Assembly: GCA_910577115.1 (NCBI GenBank)
Contig: CAJTMC010000013.1
Coordinates: 29,940 to 93,939 of the forward strand
Length of the DNA stretch: 64,000 nt
Reading direction: 5' to 3'
DNA from: an uncultured Lachnospiraceae bacterium
GTDB lineage: Bacteria; Bacillota; Clostridia; Lachnospirales; Lachnospiraceae
Position numbers and translations under genes: made by a program. Positions 52,657-61,929 of the stretch are shown here, piece after piece. How positions within the stretch are numbered: the first letter of the stretch is position 1; the number at the start of each line of letters is the position of its first letter. The notes below the pieces were generated by a model. That model was not told the origin of the DNA. It did not search any database and was given only the letters and a program-made list of their open reading frames with translations.

Positions 52657-54240
52657 ATGAAAAAAATACATCATTATTATAGAAGAGTCCGGCTTGGATT
52701 AATGGAAGCGGCAATTATTACGGTAGCAGTATGTGCTTTTTTGCTGCCTTCTTTTGAAACTTTCAGACATACAGGGGACAATTATTTTACCGTAAGCATA
52801 AACGGTACACAGGTGGGCAGACTAGGCTCGGTGGAACGGCTTGACAGAATGCTTGCAATGGCAAGGAAGCAGGTCGCACAGGACGCAGACGGCAGCGACC
52901 TTGTTTTTATGGATTTGGATATTGAAACAGTGGGGAGTGAACGTATATTCGGGAGTATTGATGATGAGAAAACGGTAATTGAAAATATGACGGAAATGAT
53001 GAAGGGCAGCATTCGGAGTACGCTGCATCGTTCTTATACCGTAAAGGTGAATGAGACGTCCGTAAATCTGGGCTCTTATGAAGAGGTACATGAGCTTTTG
53101 GAGCAGGCGCTTTCGCCGTATGATGCAAACAAAGAGTATCAGGTCGAACTTGCACTTGACAGCCAAAGGGAGGTCAACGTGCTGGAAGCGGTGGTGACTT
53201 CCAAAGAAGAGCTGCATCAGGAGCTTGCGGAAAGCTTTCCGAAGTCAGCGGGAATCGAAGCTGAATTCGAAAAAATGTTCGAAAAAATAGAACCGACAAT
53301 AGAAAAAGATTTCGAAGATTACGATTTGGGATTGATTGACATAAACTATGCTGATAAAATAGAAGTAGTGGAGGCCTATTTACTGGAAGATGAGCTGAGC
53401 ACTGTGGAGGAGGCCGTAAACCTTGTGACAAAGGAGCAGGAGACACAGGTCATCTACAAGGTTGTAGCGGGGGATACGCTTTCGCAGATTTGTTTGACCA
53501 ATAATATTCCAATGGACGATTTGATTGCAATTAATGACGCGTTGGAGGACGAAAATACCATGATACGTGTCGATCAGGAGCTGATTATCACAGTTCCCGA
53601 GCCGGATCTTTCCATTTTGTGGAAGGAAGAACAGGTATATACGGAGGACTACGAGGCGCAGGTTCAGTATATCCCGAATGACGAATGGTATACGACACAG
53701 AGCGTAACATTGCAGGAGCCATCGGCAGGGCGCAGAAAAGTCGCTGCTGTGATCGAATACGAAAACGGTCAGGAAATCGGCAGGGAAATCTTAAAAGAGG
53801 AAGTTTATGCTGAGGCAGTGCCGAAAATCGTAGAACGCGGCACAAAGATACCACCGACATATATTAAGCCGATATCAGGCGGACGGCTAAGCTCCGGTTT
53901 TGGTGCAAGAAGCGCACCGACAAAGGGCGCAAGCACGAATCATAAGGGTGTTGACTGGGCAGTGCCAATCGGAACATCTGTTGTGGCATCGAATGCAGGT
54001 ACGGTATCATTTGCAGGCTGGGCAAGCGGTTACGGATATGCGGTATACATTAACCATGCGGACGGCAGACAGACAAGATACGGACATTTGAGCAAGGTGC
54101 TTGTAAAGACAGGACAGAGCGTGTCGCAGGGAGAGCGGATTGCGCTCAGCGGCAATACAGGACGAAGTACGGGACCACATGTGCACTTTGAAATCCGCAT
54201 AGGCGGAACGGCAGTGAATCCGTTGAAATACCTAAACTAG
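52657..54240 (+). CDS. Exported LysM-G5-M23 peptidoglycan endopeptidase
   Basis: A 527-residue cell-wall enzyme. A signal/anchor helix lies at about 15-35 (LMEAAIITVAVCAFLLP), a long linker follows, then LysM (VIYKVVAGDTLSQICLTNN, about 268-315), a G5 domain (about 325-395) and a C-terminal M23 domain. The zinc ligands are in NHKGVDWAVP (His, Asp) and GPHVHFEIR (HxH). It would cut peptide cross-links in the wall, in growth or sporulation. The ATG at 52657 is preferred; an upstream in-frame ATG at 52570 overlaps the promoter. Confidence 0.93.
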   Translation: MKKIHHYYRRVRLGLMEAAIITVAVCAFLLPSFETFRHTGDNYFTVSINGTQVGRLGSVERLDRMLAMARKQVAQDADGSDLVFMDLDIETVGSERIFGSIDDEKTVIENMTEMMKGSIRSTLHRSYTVKVNETSVNLGSYEEVHELLEQALSPYDANKEYQVELALDSQREVNVLEAVVTSKEELHQELAESFPKSAGIEAEFEKMFEKIEPTIEKDFEDYDLGLIDINYADKIEVVEAYLLEDELSTVEEAVNLVTKEQETQVIYKVVAGDTLSQICLTNNIPMDDLIAINDALEDENTMIRVDQELIITVPEPDLSILWKEEQVYTEDYEAQVQYIPNDEWYTTQSVTLQEPSAGRRKVAAVIEYENGQEIGREILKEEVYAEAVPKIVERGTKIPPTYIKPISGGRLSSGFGARSAPTKGASTNHKGVDWAVPIGTSVVASNAGTVSFAGWASGYGYAVYINHADGRQTRYGHLSKVLVKTGQSVSQGERIALSGNTGRSTGPHVHFEIRIGGTAVNPLKYLN

Positions 54241-54369
54241 TGAATATGTACAAAAAAAGAAGTTATTTGGAATAAATTCAGACATTCTTTGGATTTACAA
54301 ATGTTTAGAAAAGGTATATAATCGGATTTTAGTATGAAAATATAGATTGGATATAGTGTGAGGTGGACG

Positions 54370-55662
54370 ATGGAACAGTACGCAATTAAGGGCGGAAATC
54401 CCCTTGTTGGTGAGGTTGAAATCGGCGGTGCAAAAAATGCAGCTCTAGGCGTACTTGCCGCGGCAATCATGACTGACGACATGACGGTTATTGAAAATCT
54501 GCCGGACGTGAGAGATATTAACGTACTTCTTCAGGCGATGGAGAGTATCGGCGTTATTGTATACAGATCAGAGAGACATACGGTGAGAATCAATGCATCC
54601 ATGATTTCGGGACTTGTCATTGAGGATGATTATATTAAAAAAATAAGAGCGTCCTATTATCTTCTCGGTGCATTGCTTGGAAAATACAAGCACGCGGAGG
54701 TGGCGCTTCCGGGAGGCTGCAATATCGGAAGCAGAAAGATTGATCTTCATATCAAGGGCTTTAAGGCGCTTGGTGCGGAGGTAAAGATTGAGCATGGTTT
54801 AATTATCGCAGATGCGAAGCATTTAAAAGGCGCGCATATTTACCTGGATACGGTTTCCGTTGGCGCAACCATTAATATTATGCTTGCCGCTGTTCTTGCG
54901 GACGGAAAAACCGTAATTGAGAACGCAGCAAAAGAGCCGCATGTGGTAGATGTGGCAAACTTCTTAAACTCGCTTGGCGCCAACGTGAAAGGCGCAGGTA
55001 CGGACGTCATTCGGATTTCCGGCGTGAAAAAGCTTCATGGTTCCGATTATTCGATTATTCCCGATCAGATTGAGGCAGGAACATTTATGTTTGCGGCCGC
55101 AATCACAAAAGGCGACGTGACAGTAAAGAACGTGATACCAAAGCACTTGGAATCAACGACTGCAAAGCTCATTGAAATGGGCTGTCAGGTAGAGGAATCC
55201 GATGATGCGGTGCGTGTCGTGGCATCAAAACGATTGGAAAGCACGCATGTAAAGACACTTCCCTATCCCGGGTTTCCGACGGATATGCAGCCGCAGATTG
55301 CAGTGTCACTTGCACTTGGAAAGGGCACAAGCATCGTGACGGAGAGCATTTTCGACAACCGTTTTAAATACGTAGATGAGCTTGCGAAGATGGGGTCGAA
55401 TATTAAGGTTGAGGGAAATACGGCGATTATAGAAGGTGTGGAGCGATTTACGAGTGCAAATCTGACAGCTCCCGATTTGCGGGCAGGCGCAGCACTTGTG
55501 CTTGCGTGCCTGACGGCGGAGGGCTTTAGTACGGTGGAGGATATCAAGTATATCGAACGCGGGTACGAGGATTTTGACGTGAAGTTGCAAAAGCTGGGCG
55601 CGCATATTGCGAAAGTGGATTCAGATAAAGAGTTGCAGAAATTTAAGCTAAAAGTCGGTTAA
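54370..55662 (+). CDS. murA: UDP-N-acetylglucosamine 1-carboxyvinyltransferase
   Basis: A 430-residue enzyme for the first committed step of peptidoglycan synthesis, transferring enolpyruvate to UDP-GlcNAc. Motifs are GGNPLVGEVEIGGAKNAAL at the N-terminus with the catalytic Lys, the fosfomycin-target Cys in LPGGCNIGSRKIDLH, and FPTDMQPQIAVSLAL. ATG 54370 gives MEQYAIKGG with GAGGTGG upstream. A single gene; a second murA copy is not in the window. Confidence 0.96.
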   Translation: MEQYAIKGGNPLVGEVEIGGAKNAALGVLAAAIMTDDMTVIENLPDVRDINVLLQAMESIGVIVYRSERHTVRINASMISGLVIEDDYIKKIRASYYLLGALLGKYKHAEVALPGGCNIGSRKIDLHIKGFKALGAEVKIEHGLIIADAKHLKGAHIYLDTVSVGATINIMLAAVLADGKTVIENAAKEPHVVDVANFLNSLGANVKGAGTDVIRISGVKKLHGSDYSIIPDQIEAGTFMFAAAITKGDVTVKNVIPKHLESTTAKLIEMGCQVEESDDAVRVVASKRLESTHVKTLPYPGFPTDMQPQIAVSLALGKGTSIVTESIFDNRFKYVDELAKMGSNIKVEGNTAIIEGVERFTSANLTAPDLRAGAALVLACLTAEGFSTVEDIKYIERGYEDFDVKLQKLGAHIAKVDSDKELQKFKLKVG

Positions 55663-55678
55663 TAATAGATTAGAGTAA

Positions 55679-55718
55679 AAAACGGGGTTTTGCTGTTTAG
55701 CGGAACCTTGTTTTTTTA
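55679..55718 (+). terminator. murA terminator
   Basis: A stem pairing GGGGTTTTGCTG with CGGAACCTTG-type complement around TTTA, followed by T7. Confidence 0.7.
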
Positions 55719-55789
55719 CATTTTGTTGCTTTTTTCAATAAAAGGATATGATAAAATATTACGGGACAACCATTGGAGGCGAACAAACG

Positions 55790-56455
55790 ATGAAAATTTT
55801 AGTAATTGAGGACGACACCGTCATATCTGAACTGATTTGCATGAATTTAAATGCGGCAGGCTATGAAACGCTTGCTGTTTTCGACGGACTGTGTGCCGAA
55901 ACGCTGCTTACGGAGCAAAAATGCACAGACGTTGCGCTTGCGCTGGTGGACGTGATGCTGCCAAACAAAGACGGCTTTGCCCTGATGGAAAACTTTCGGC
56001 AGGCGCAGATTCCGGTGATTTATCTGACGGCAAAGGACGATGTGATTTCCAAAGTGCATGGTTTAAAAAGCGGCGCGGAGGACTACATCGTAAAGCCGTT
56101 TGAAGTGCTTGAGCTTTTGGTGCGCATGGAAAAGGTTCTAAAGCGGACAGGACGGGGAAGAAAGAGGCTGCATGTCCGCGACGTAGTGATTGATTTGGAG
56201 GAACACAGCGTGACAAAAGCGGGGGTGCGCGTTGCGCTCAAGCCGATGGAGTATGCGCTTTTGGTGGCATTGGCGGAGCGCAAAAACGTAGCGATGAGCA
56301 GGGAGGAGTTGCTGAACAAGCTTTGGGGCGTAGATTATGTGGGGGAAACGCGGACGGTGGATGTCCATATTGGGAAGCTTCGGAAAAAACTGGATTTTTA
56401 TGATGTCATCTGCACCGTTTCCAAGACCGGATATCGATTGGAGGATTGGTCATAA
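55790..56455 (+). CDS. OmpR/PhoB-type response regulator
   Basis: A 221-residue regulator. The receiver domain (1-115) has acidic EDD at 7-9, the phosphoacceptor in VDVMLPNKDG, the Thr of YLTAKDD and the Lys of YIVKPFE; a winged helix follows at about 125-220 (MEYALLVALAERKNVAMSRE, TVDVHIGKLRKKL, TGYRLE). ATG 55790 has GGAGG ten bases upstream. It is followed without a gap by its kinase gene, so the two form one system; the target is probably the downstream lipoprotein gene. Confidence 0.93.
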   Translation: MKILVIEDDTVISELICMNLNAAGYETLAVFDGLCAETLLTEQKCTDVALALVDVMLPNKDGFALMENFRQAQIPVIYLTAKDDVISKVHGLKSGAEDYIVKPFEVLELLVRMEKVLKRTGRGRKRLHVRDVVIDLEEHSVTKAGVRVALKPMEYALLVALAERKNVAMSREELLNKLWGVDYVGETRTVDVHIGKLRKKLDFYDVICTVSKTGYRLEDWS

Positions 56456-57838
56456 ATGAAGCTTGGCATGAAATTGTCGCTGATTACCATACTGGTACTG
56501 CTGCTTGGCATGGGCGTATCGGGAGCGGCGGTGCTTACCCGTTCGGCGCGGCGCATCAGGGAGATTACGGTGGAAAATTACGAGCGGCAGACGGAGGCGA
56601 CGGCGCATGCAATCGGAAAGGAACTGGATTATGAGCCGCGCGCACATTTTAACGATACGACAATGGTTGCGTATTATCAGTATGTGATGCAAAAATACGG
56701 CGCGTCGCGCTATATTTTGTTGGAAAAGGATCGCGTAGCCTGCAATAAAACGCCGTTTGTGCCGGCTAATCCAAAAGACGAAAGGTGGCAGGAGCCGGAC
56801 GGATACAGTGTGATACAAAAACAGAATGAGCGCTATCTTTTGCTGGTGTGCCGGACGGTTCCCGTAAGCGGAAACGAGGCGTTCCGGCTTATTTTGGTGC
56901 AGGATATTTCACCGGTATATGCGGATATTCGGCAGCAGATTGTATTTTTTTGCATGGTTTATCTTGTGACGGCGATTGCGGCGGCAGTTTTGGTCTTTGC
57001 AGTGACCGGAAGGGTGCTTTCGCCGCTGCGGGAGCTTTCCCATGCCGCGCAGGATATTAGTGACGGCAGGCTGGAGCGGCGCGCAAGGGTAAAAACGTGC
57101 GACGAGGTAGGGCAGCTTGCAGCTGCGTTTAACACAATGGCGGAGCGCATCGAACATCAGGTCGAAGCACTTTCAGAGGAAACACAGCGACAAAGACAGA
57201 TGCTTGGAAGCCTGACGCATGAAATGAAAACGCCGATGACATCAATTATGGGTTACGCGGATTCGCTGCTGCATGTCAATCTCAAGGAGAAGTACAGGCA
57301 GCAGGCGCTGCGGCATATTTACGAGGAGTGCGGGCGGCTTGGGCGGCTTGGAAGCAAGCTGATGTGCCTGATTGGCATGTATGACAACGACAGTATCTGT
57401 AAGGAAGAGGTTTCTGCCGCCGGACTGTTTGCGCGCGTTGCGCAGCTGGAGGAGGCGCATCTTGCAAAAAAGAAGATGACGCTTTCGTGTACATGCGGTT
57501 CGGAACGGTATGTTTTGGACAGGGACTTGTTTGAAAGTCTGCTGATGAATTTAATTGATAATGCGATAAAAGCGGGGACAGAGGGCGGCAGCATTTTTTT
57601 GACGGCGGCGTGTGACAGGATTGTGGTGTGCGACGAGGGCTGCGGGATTGCACAGGAGGAAATTCCGCGCGTGACAGAGGCGTTTTACATGGTGGACAAG
57701 GCGCGAAGCCGCAAAGAGGGCGGAAGTGGTTTGGGGCTTGCGCTGTGCAGCAGGATTGCGCAGCTTCACGATGCGCGGCTGGAGATTGAGAGCACACTGG
57801 GAGAAGGGACAAAGGTGTCTGTTGTTTTTACAAAATAA
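56456..57838 (+). CDS. Sensor histidine kinase
   Basis: A 460-residue membrane kinase beginning on the base after the regulator stop. Membrane helices at about 5-25 and 160-183 enclose an extracytoplasmic sensor region; HAMP follows (184-240), then the H box SLTHEMKTPMTSIMGYADS (His about 252), the N box LLMNLIDNAIKAG, and G boxes CDEGCGIA and GGSGLGLALC. All catalytic motifs are present. The sensed signal is unknown. Confidence 0.94.
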   Translation: MKLGMKLSLITILVLLLGMGVSGAAVLTRSARRIREITVENYERQTEATAHAIGKELDYEPRAHFNDTTMVAYYQYVMQKYGASRYILLEKDRVACNKTPFVPANPKDERWQEPDGYSVIQKQNERYLLLVCRTVPVSGNEAFRLILVQDISPVYADIRQQIVFFCMVYLVTAIAAAVLVFAVTGRVLSPLRELSHAAQDISDGRLERRARVKTCDEVGQLAAAFNTMAERIEHQVEALSEETQRQRQMLGSLTHEMKTPMTSIMGYADSLLHVNLKEKYRQQALRHIYEECGRLGRLGSKLMCLIGMYDNDSICKEEVSAAGLFARVAQLEEAHLAKKKMTLSCTCGSERYVLDRDLFESLLMNLIDNAIKAGTEGGSIFLTAACDRIVVCDEGCGIAQEEIPRVTEAFYMVDKARSRKEGGSGLGLALCSRIAQLHDARLEIESTLGEGTKVSVVFTK

Positions 57839-57945
57839 TTACATTTTGCTGTATATTTTTTACGCGGCGGTATTGTATGCTTATGCCACAAACGGGAACG
57901 TATTACATGTTTTCGGGTGAAATCAGGAAAGGGGTAGAATGTAAT

Positions 57946-59421
57946 ATGCAAAAGAAACGATTAGCAGCTGTCGCAGTGGCGATTTGTGCGTTTGCGGCAG
58001 GGTGTGCGGACAGCATGCAGACACAGGAGGAGCTGGTAACGCCAAAGGAAACCGCTGCGTCGCAGATTACGCAGGAGACGGCAAGCCAGACTGCGGCACA
58101 AAGCGCTGCAATAGGGGAAACGATTGCGCAGCAGGTACAGGCGCCGCCGCGCTATCAGTGCGAGGTGTCATCGGAAACGGTGCACGTAACGGCGGATGCG
58201 GAGGTGGTCATTCCCGATGTGAAAGGCATTAAGACAAAAAAGGTCACACCGCGCGCTTTTACACAGGAGGATTATGATGCGGTGAATTTAGCCCTGCTTG
58301 CGGGCGGAAGCCTTTGGGACAGGGACTATAAGGCGATGGAGCAAAGCCACGGTTTTACTGCTTCGGAGCTGGAGGAGAAGGCAAGCGCGCTGGAGGCGGA
58401 AAAGACTATACATGGTTTGAATGGGAATGCGCCCTACGGCGGAAAAAGTGAAACGCTGAATGAGCAGATTGCAAAATTCCGCGAGTTGGCAAAGACTGCG
58501 CCAAAAGAGCCGGTGATTGTGGAGGTTCCCGATACGGTTGTCTATGAGGGATATACTGCCGACGGGGATGGCAACTGGCTGCATGGAATGGTGACTGCGG
58601 ACGGTGAAGATTATGTTGTCAGCCTGGACAACAGTCAGTTTGAAGGCGAGGCGCAGTGCGAGGTGCGTTTTTCTGTTGAAAATGACAAATATCGCTGTTC
58701 GTGGGAACAAAAGCCGTTTACAGACCTAACGCAGCTTGACCAAAATCCGGAATTGGCGTCCTCAAAAGAAGCGGAGGCAATCCGGAAGATGTCCCTGCAG
58801 CCCGTGGAAATTCAAAACAAGGCGAAGTCTGTTGGTGAAAAAATCAGCAAGGACGATTATGCCGTACAAGGCGGGGCGTATTTTGCAGCGTATGCGGGGG
58901 ATGAGTCGGGAGAGGTTTCGCTTAACGGCGTTGCATATGGTGTGCATTTGATACGGCTTGTGGACGGTATTCCGATTTTTTACAAGCGTGGTGACATGGA
59001 TGATGTCGAGGACAGTGTTTGGTGGCAGAACGAAAAGCTTTCGCTGATTTATACAGATGAAGGGCTTGCACAGTTTGAGTGGATTAATCCGTATGCAATC
59101 GGGGATTTGTCTGCGGAGTATGTCTTTTTACTGCCATTTGAGGACATTCGGGATGTGTTTGAGAAAATGATTTTAAAAAAGCAGCAGGATTTCTTTGATG
59201 GGCAGGGAAAGCAGGTTGAGATTTGCGTGGAAAGTGTAAAGCTTGGGTATGCACGCGTGCGGGAAGCCGGTGCGGATGTGGAAGGAACGCTTGTTCCTGT
59301 ATGGGATTTTTACGGAAGTAAGACATATCGGAATGACGCAGGGGAAGTCAGCTTTGTCAACCGGTTTGACTTTGACAGCCTGATGACAATTAATGCGATG
59401 GACGGGACGATTGTGGAGTAG
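57946..59421 (+). CDS. Lipoprotein, DUF6034-like
   Basis: A 491-residue secreted lipoprotein. MQKKRLAAVAVAICAFAAGC gives a lipobox with Cys20, followed by a Thr/Gln/Ala-rich linker (to about 65) and a large extracellular region with no catalytic motif that I recognise. It resembles DUF6034 proteins, with low certainty. The ATG at 57946 is chosen because it yields a proper signal peptide; the frame runs further upstream. It lies 107 bases behind the histidine kinase, and such lipoproteins often act as partners or targets of the adjacent two-component system. Confidence 0.75.
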   Translation: MQKKRLAAVAVAICAFAAGCADSMQTQEELVTPKETAASQITQETASQTAAQSAAIGETIAQQVQAPPRYQCEVSSETVHVTADAEVVIPDVKGIKTKKVTPRAFTQEDYDAVNLALLAGGSLWDRDYKAMEQSHGFTASELEEKASALEAEKTIHGLNGNAPYGGKSETLNEQIAKFRELAKTAPKEPVIVEVPDTVVYEGYTADGDGNWLHGMVTADGEDYVVSLDNSQFEGEAQCEVRFSVENDKYRCSWEQKPFTDLTQLDQNPELASSKEAEAIRKMSLQPVEIQNKAKSVGEKISKDDYAVQGGAYFAAYAGDESGEVSLNGVAYGVHLIRLVDGIPIFYKRGDMDDVEDSVWWQNEKLSLIYTDEGLAQFEWINPYAIGDLSAEYVFLLPFEDIRDVFEKMILKKQQDFFDGQGKQVEICVESVKLGYARVREAGADVEGTLVPVWDFYGSKTYRNDAGEVSFVNRFDFDSLMTINAMDGTIVE

Positions 59422-59458
59422 ATTTAAAAAGTGGTCATACGTTCGAAGAACTGTATTT

Positions 59459-59587
59459 TTTTCACACTAATCTCCATGCCGCCCTTGGTGGCTCAAATAG
59501 GAATGAAAAACGCTGTCCTTAGCGTTTTTCCTGTGTGAAACTTAATACTTCTTAGGCAGTGTCTTTTGCTGCCTTAGAAGTATTTTT
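59459..59587 (+). terminator. Two stacked terminators in an inverted-repeat region
   Basis: AAAAACGCT/AGCGTTTTT (59506-59529) and AATACTTCTTAGGCAG with CTGCCTTAGAAGTATT then T5 (59544-59586) are both good terminators. TTTCACAC (about 59460) and GTGTGAAA (about 59533) form an outer pair around the first, and TTTTTCACACTA recurs at about 59583. Confidence 0.75.
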
Positions 59588-59601
59588 CACACTATTCCTC
59601 T

Positions 59602-59630
59602 TTGACAAACGAAAAAAACACAGTTATAAT
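59602..59630 (+). promoter_or_regulatory. Near-consensus promoter for the MATE gene
   Basis: TTGACA at 59602-59607, exactly 17 bases, TATAAT at 59625-59630. Both boxes are consensus. Confidence 0.85.
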
Positions 59631-59636
59631 AATACC

Positions 59637-59813
59637 GTCGAGTAGCGAAAAGCGTAAATCCAGATTATGGGTTTGCGCTTTTTTGGTATGACAAGACGAC
59701 TCGCGCAGCGAGTTGGCGCTATCAGACAACAAAATATGGTTGTGGCAGCTTTCCGAAAAAGTCTCCTGAGCATTTCCGGCTGCGGCAGGGTGCTTAAAAG
59801 AAACGGAGGAACA
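59637..59813 (+). ncRNA. Structured 5' leader of the MATE transporter gene
   Basis: About 178 nt lie between the expected transcription start and the start codon. They contain a terminator-like stem (GCGTAAATCC/GGGTTTGCGC then T6, about 59650-59684), ACTCGC-GCA-GCGAGT (about 59698-59712), ACAAC/GTTGT (about 59726-59743) and an AGCA/TGCT stem before the ribosome site. MATE genes are often controlled by riboswitches, for example the guanidine class, but I could not match a known conserved core. The 393-base gap 59422-59813 therefore holds terminators, a promoter and this leader. Confidence 0.45.
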
Positions 59814-61241
59814 GTGAATAAAGAAGTAACAGCAAACAAAATGGGAACCGATGCGGTTCCAAAAGTCATGTTAGGCATGGGAATACCAATTATTTTATCA
59901 ATGGTATTACAAGCCTGCTACAACATCGTGGACAGTATGTTTGTAGCGCGCATTCCGGATTCCGGCAATATCGTCAATATGGGCGAGTATGCGGTAAATG
60001 CGCTGACACTGGCGTTTCCTGTGCAGATGCTGATTGTAGCGTTCGGCATCGGAACCGGTGTTGGCGTCAATGCACTGCTCGCAAAAAGTCTGGGGCAGCG
60101 GGACGCGGAAAAGGTCGCAAAGACCGCAGGAAACGGAGTAACCTTAGCCCTTATCATCTATGTTGTATTTTTATTATTTGGCTTATTTGGTGTAAAGGCG
60201 TACATCGCAAGCCAGACAAACAATGAAGTGGTTCTCGAAATGGGGATTTCGTATCTTTCTATCTGCTCGGTTGTTTCGTTTGGCATTGTATTGTTTTCCA
60301 TTTATGAAAAACTGTTACAGTCAACAGGAAAGACAATCTATTCCACGATTGCACAAGTATCGGGCGCCGTTGTCAATATCATACTTGATCCGATTATGAT
60401 TTTCGGATATTTCGGATTACCCGAAATGGGAATCCGCGGCGCGGCGTATGCGACTGTCATCGGACAGGTGGTATCCATGCTGATTGCCATGTATTTTCAT
60501 TATCGGAAAAATACGGAGGTAAAATCGGGTACAAAGTATCTGAAACCGGATAAGGACATTGTAAAGGAAATTTATGTCATCGGGCTTCCGGCGATTATCA
60601 TGCAGGCACTGATGTCGTTTATGACATACGGCGTAAATCTGATTTTTGGAAGCGTTTCACAGGCGGCAGTGACGGCGTATGGTATTTTTTATAAAATCCA
60701 GCAGTTTATTTTCTTCGCAGGGTTTGGCTTGCGCGACGCGATTACTCCGATTGTATCCTTTAATTATGGAATGGGAGATAAGAAACGCGTAAAACAGGGC
60801 ATATTTTATGGAGTTTTGTATACGGAGATTATCATGCTGATTGGTATGGTTGGACTGGAGATCTTTGCAAGTCCTTTGATTGGATTATTTGCCATGTCCG
60901 GCGAAACGGAGGCGTTATGTGTCTTAGCGGCGCGGATTATTGCGACAGGCTTTCTGTTTGCAGGCGGGAATATCGCGGTACAGGGCGTATTTCAGGCGTT
61001 GGGCTGCGGACTGAATTCCCTGATTGTTTCCCTGCTTCGTCTGTGCGTTGTCGTGCTGCCGTTAGCCTGGCTGTTTACAAAACTTGCAAATGCGGCATTT
61101 ATGATATGGTGGGCATTTCCAATTGCAGAGTTTGCTGCGCTTGCGGTGGCAGTAGTGTTAATGGTACAGGCGAACAATAAAATGATAAGACCGATGAAAG
61201 CGGTAAAAAATAAATTTTTCGCGGCGCAAATTTGCGCTTAG
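59814..61241 (+). CDS. MATE family efflux transporter
   Basis: A 475-residue protein with twelve membrane helices, of the NorM/DinF type. Helix 1 carries GMGIPIILSMVLQACYNIVDSMFVARI (in parts: MGIPIILSMVLQACYN and VDSMFVA) and helix 7 the repeat equivalent GLPAIIMQALMSFMTYGVNL. It would export cationic drugs or metabolites by Na+ or H+ exchange. The GTG start at 59814 is preferred (GGAGG just upstream); ATG 59841 is the alternative, and the frame upstream to 59667 crosses the structured leader. Confidence 0.92.
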   Translation: MNKEVTANKMGTDAVPKVMLGMGIPIILSMVLQACYNIVDSMFVARIPDSGNIVNMGEYAVNALTLAFPVQMLIVAFGIGTGVGVNALLAKSLGQRDAEKVAKTAGNGVTLALIIYVVFLLFGLFGVKAYIASQTNNEVVLEMGISYLSICSVVSFGIVLFSIYEKLLQSTGKTIYSTIAQVSGAVVNIILDPIMIFGYFGLPEMGIRGAAYATVIGQVVSMLIAMYFHYRKNTEVKSGTKYLKPDKDIVKEIYVIGLPAIIMQALMSFMTYGVNLIFGSVSQAAVTAYGIFYKIQQFIFFAGFGLRDAITPIVSFNYGMGDKKRVKQGIFYGVLYTEIIMLIGMVGLEIFASPLIGLFAMSGETEALCVLAARIIATGFLFAGGNIAVQGVFQALGCGLNSLIVSLLRLCVVVLPLAWLFTKLANAAFMIWWAFPIAEFAALAVAVVLMVQANNKMIRPMKAVKNKFFAAQICA

Positions 61242-61266
61242 GGATTACAACAAAATTTATAAATTG

Positions 61267-61289
61267 GAGAGCAGAAATGCTCTCTTTTT
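61267..61289 (+). terminator. Terminator after the MATE gene
   Basis: GAGAGCA GAAA TGCTCTC followed by T5. Confidence 0.85.
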
Positions 61290-61301
61290 ATTAAAAAACT
61301 A

Positions 61302-61330
61302 TTGAATTTTGGTCGACCATAATGTATAGT
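61302..61330 (+). promoter_or_regulatory. Promoter with central palindrome
   Basis: TTGAAT at 61302-61307, 17 bases, TATAGT at 61325-61330. The spacer holds the palindrome TGGTCGACCA (61310-61319), a likely operator. Confidence 0.55.
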
Positions 61331-61388
61331 ATAACTACAGTCAAGGAAGTGGTGAACGAGTAAGGCAGGAAGCCGGAAAGGAGAACAA

Positions 61389-61544
61389 ATGGGAGATATG
61401 GGAATGACAGACAAACAATTCAATGGCTTTGTGAGATTTCTGTTAGACGCTTTGAAAGACGCAATGGAAGAAAAGGAAATCGCGAAAAAAGATGAAAAAC
61501 TTACAAAAATCGCTGATAATCTGCAAAAGACATTGGAAGACTAA
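61389..61544 (+). CDS. Small charged helical protein
   Basis: A 51-residue protein, MGDMGMTDKQFNGFVRFLLD then a Lys/Glu-rich helix ending NLQKTLED. AAAGGAG lies five to six bases upstream of ATG 61389. Small proteins of this appearance are common in integrative elements of Lachnospiraceae; the role is unknown. It is the first gene of the accessory right end and may be co-transcribed with the next one. Confidence 0.6.
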   Translation: MGDMGMTDKQFNGFVRFLLDALKDAMEEKEIAKKDEKLTKIADNLQKTLED

Positions 61545-61629
61545 AGCCCCATTTATTTCTAAACAGGGCTAAACCATAAAAGGTGCAGTGGCAAGAATAA
61601 AGGGGTGAGGAACCGTAGAAAAGAAAAAA

Positions 61630-61794
61630 ATGGGCAGACCAACGGACAATCCCCGGACTGAAAAAGTAGGCTTTAGAATGTCGCCGACTGAAATTGCAGA
61701 TATACAAAAATGTGCGGATGCAATGGAAACGCAACGTGTAAATGCAGTAGTCGAGGGGATACAACTTCTTAAAGAGAAATTAGGAATATCATAA
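61630..61794 (+). CDS. Small RHH-like protein, mobile-element type
   Basis: A 54-residue protein, MGRPTDNPRTEKVGFRMSPT followed by EIADIQKCADAM and a helix ending KEKLGIS. The basic first strand and two helices match a ribbon-helix-helix DNA-binding fold of the sort found in plasmid and element copy or mobilisation proteins. The ribosome site is weak: GAGG is about 19 bases upstream, and a GTA codon five codons earlier occupies the place expected for a start. The frame continues after the stop into a second coding-like stretch (61795-61929). Confidence 0.5.
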   Translation: MGRPTDNPRTEKVGFRMSPTEIADIQKCADAMETQRVNAVVEGIQLLKEKLGIS

Positions 61795-61800
61795 AAAAGT

Positions 61801-61929
61801 AGCGGTTTGACAGTTTGGCAGCCTCAATCGATAGAGGATTTCCGGAACCTGATTGAGAAGTGCAACTCGGACATGATGAAGAATATGTTGTTGGAGCGGC
61901 TTGAAAACTATGTCAGCGACAGGGAATGA
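61801..61929 (+). pseudogene. C-terminal fragment of an unknown protein
   Basis: Directly after the RHH stop codon and in the same frame, the sequence reads WQPQSIEDFRNLIEKC, then LLERLENYVSDRE before TGA 61927. The amino acid use is normal for a protein, but there is no start or ribosome site. It looks like the tail of a lost gene, or of the same gene with a nonsense mutation. Confidence 0.4.

Noticed and set aside
59667..59813. N-terminal extension of the MATE protein
   Set aside because: The extra codons cross the structured leader, are rich in Arg, and lack a ribosome site; the GGAGG lies before GTG 59814.
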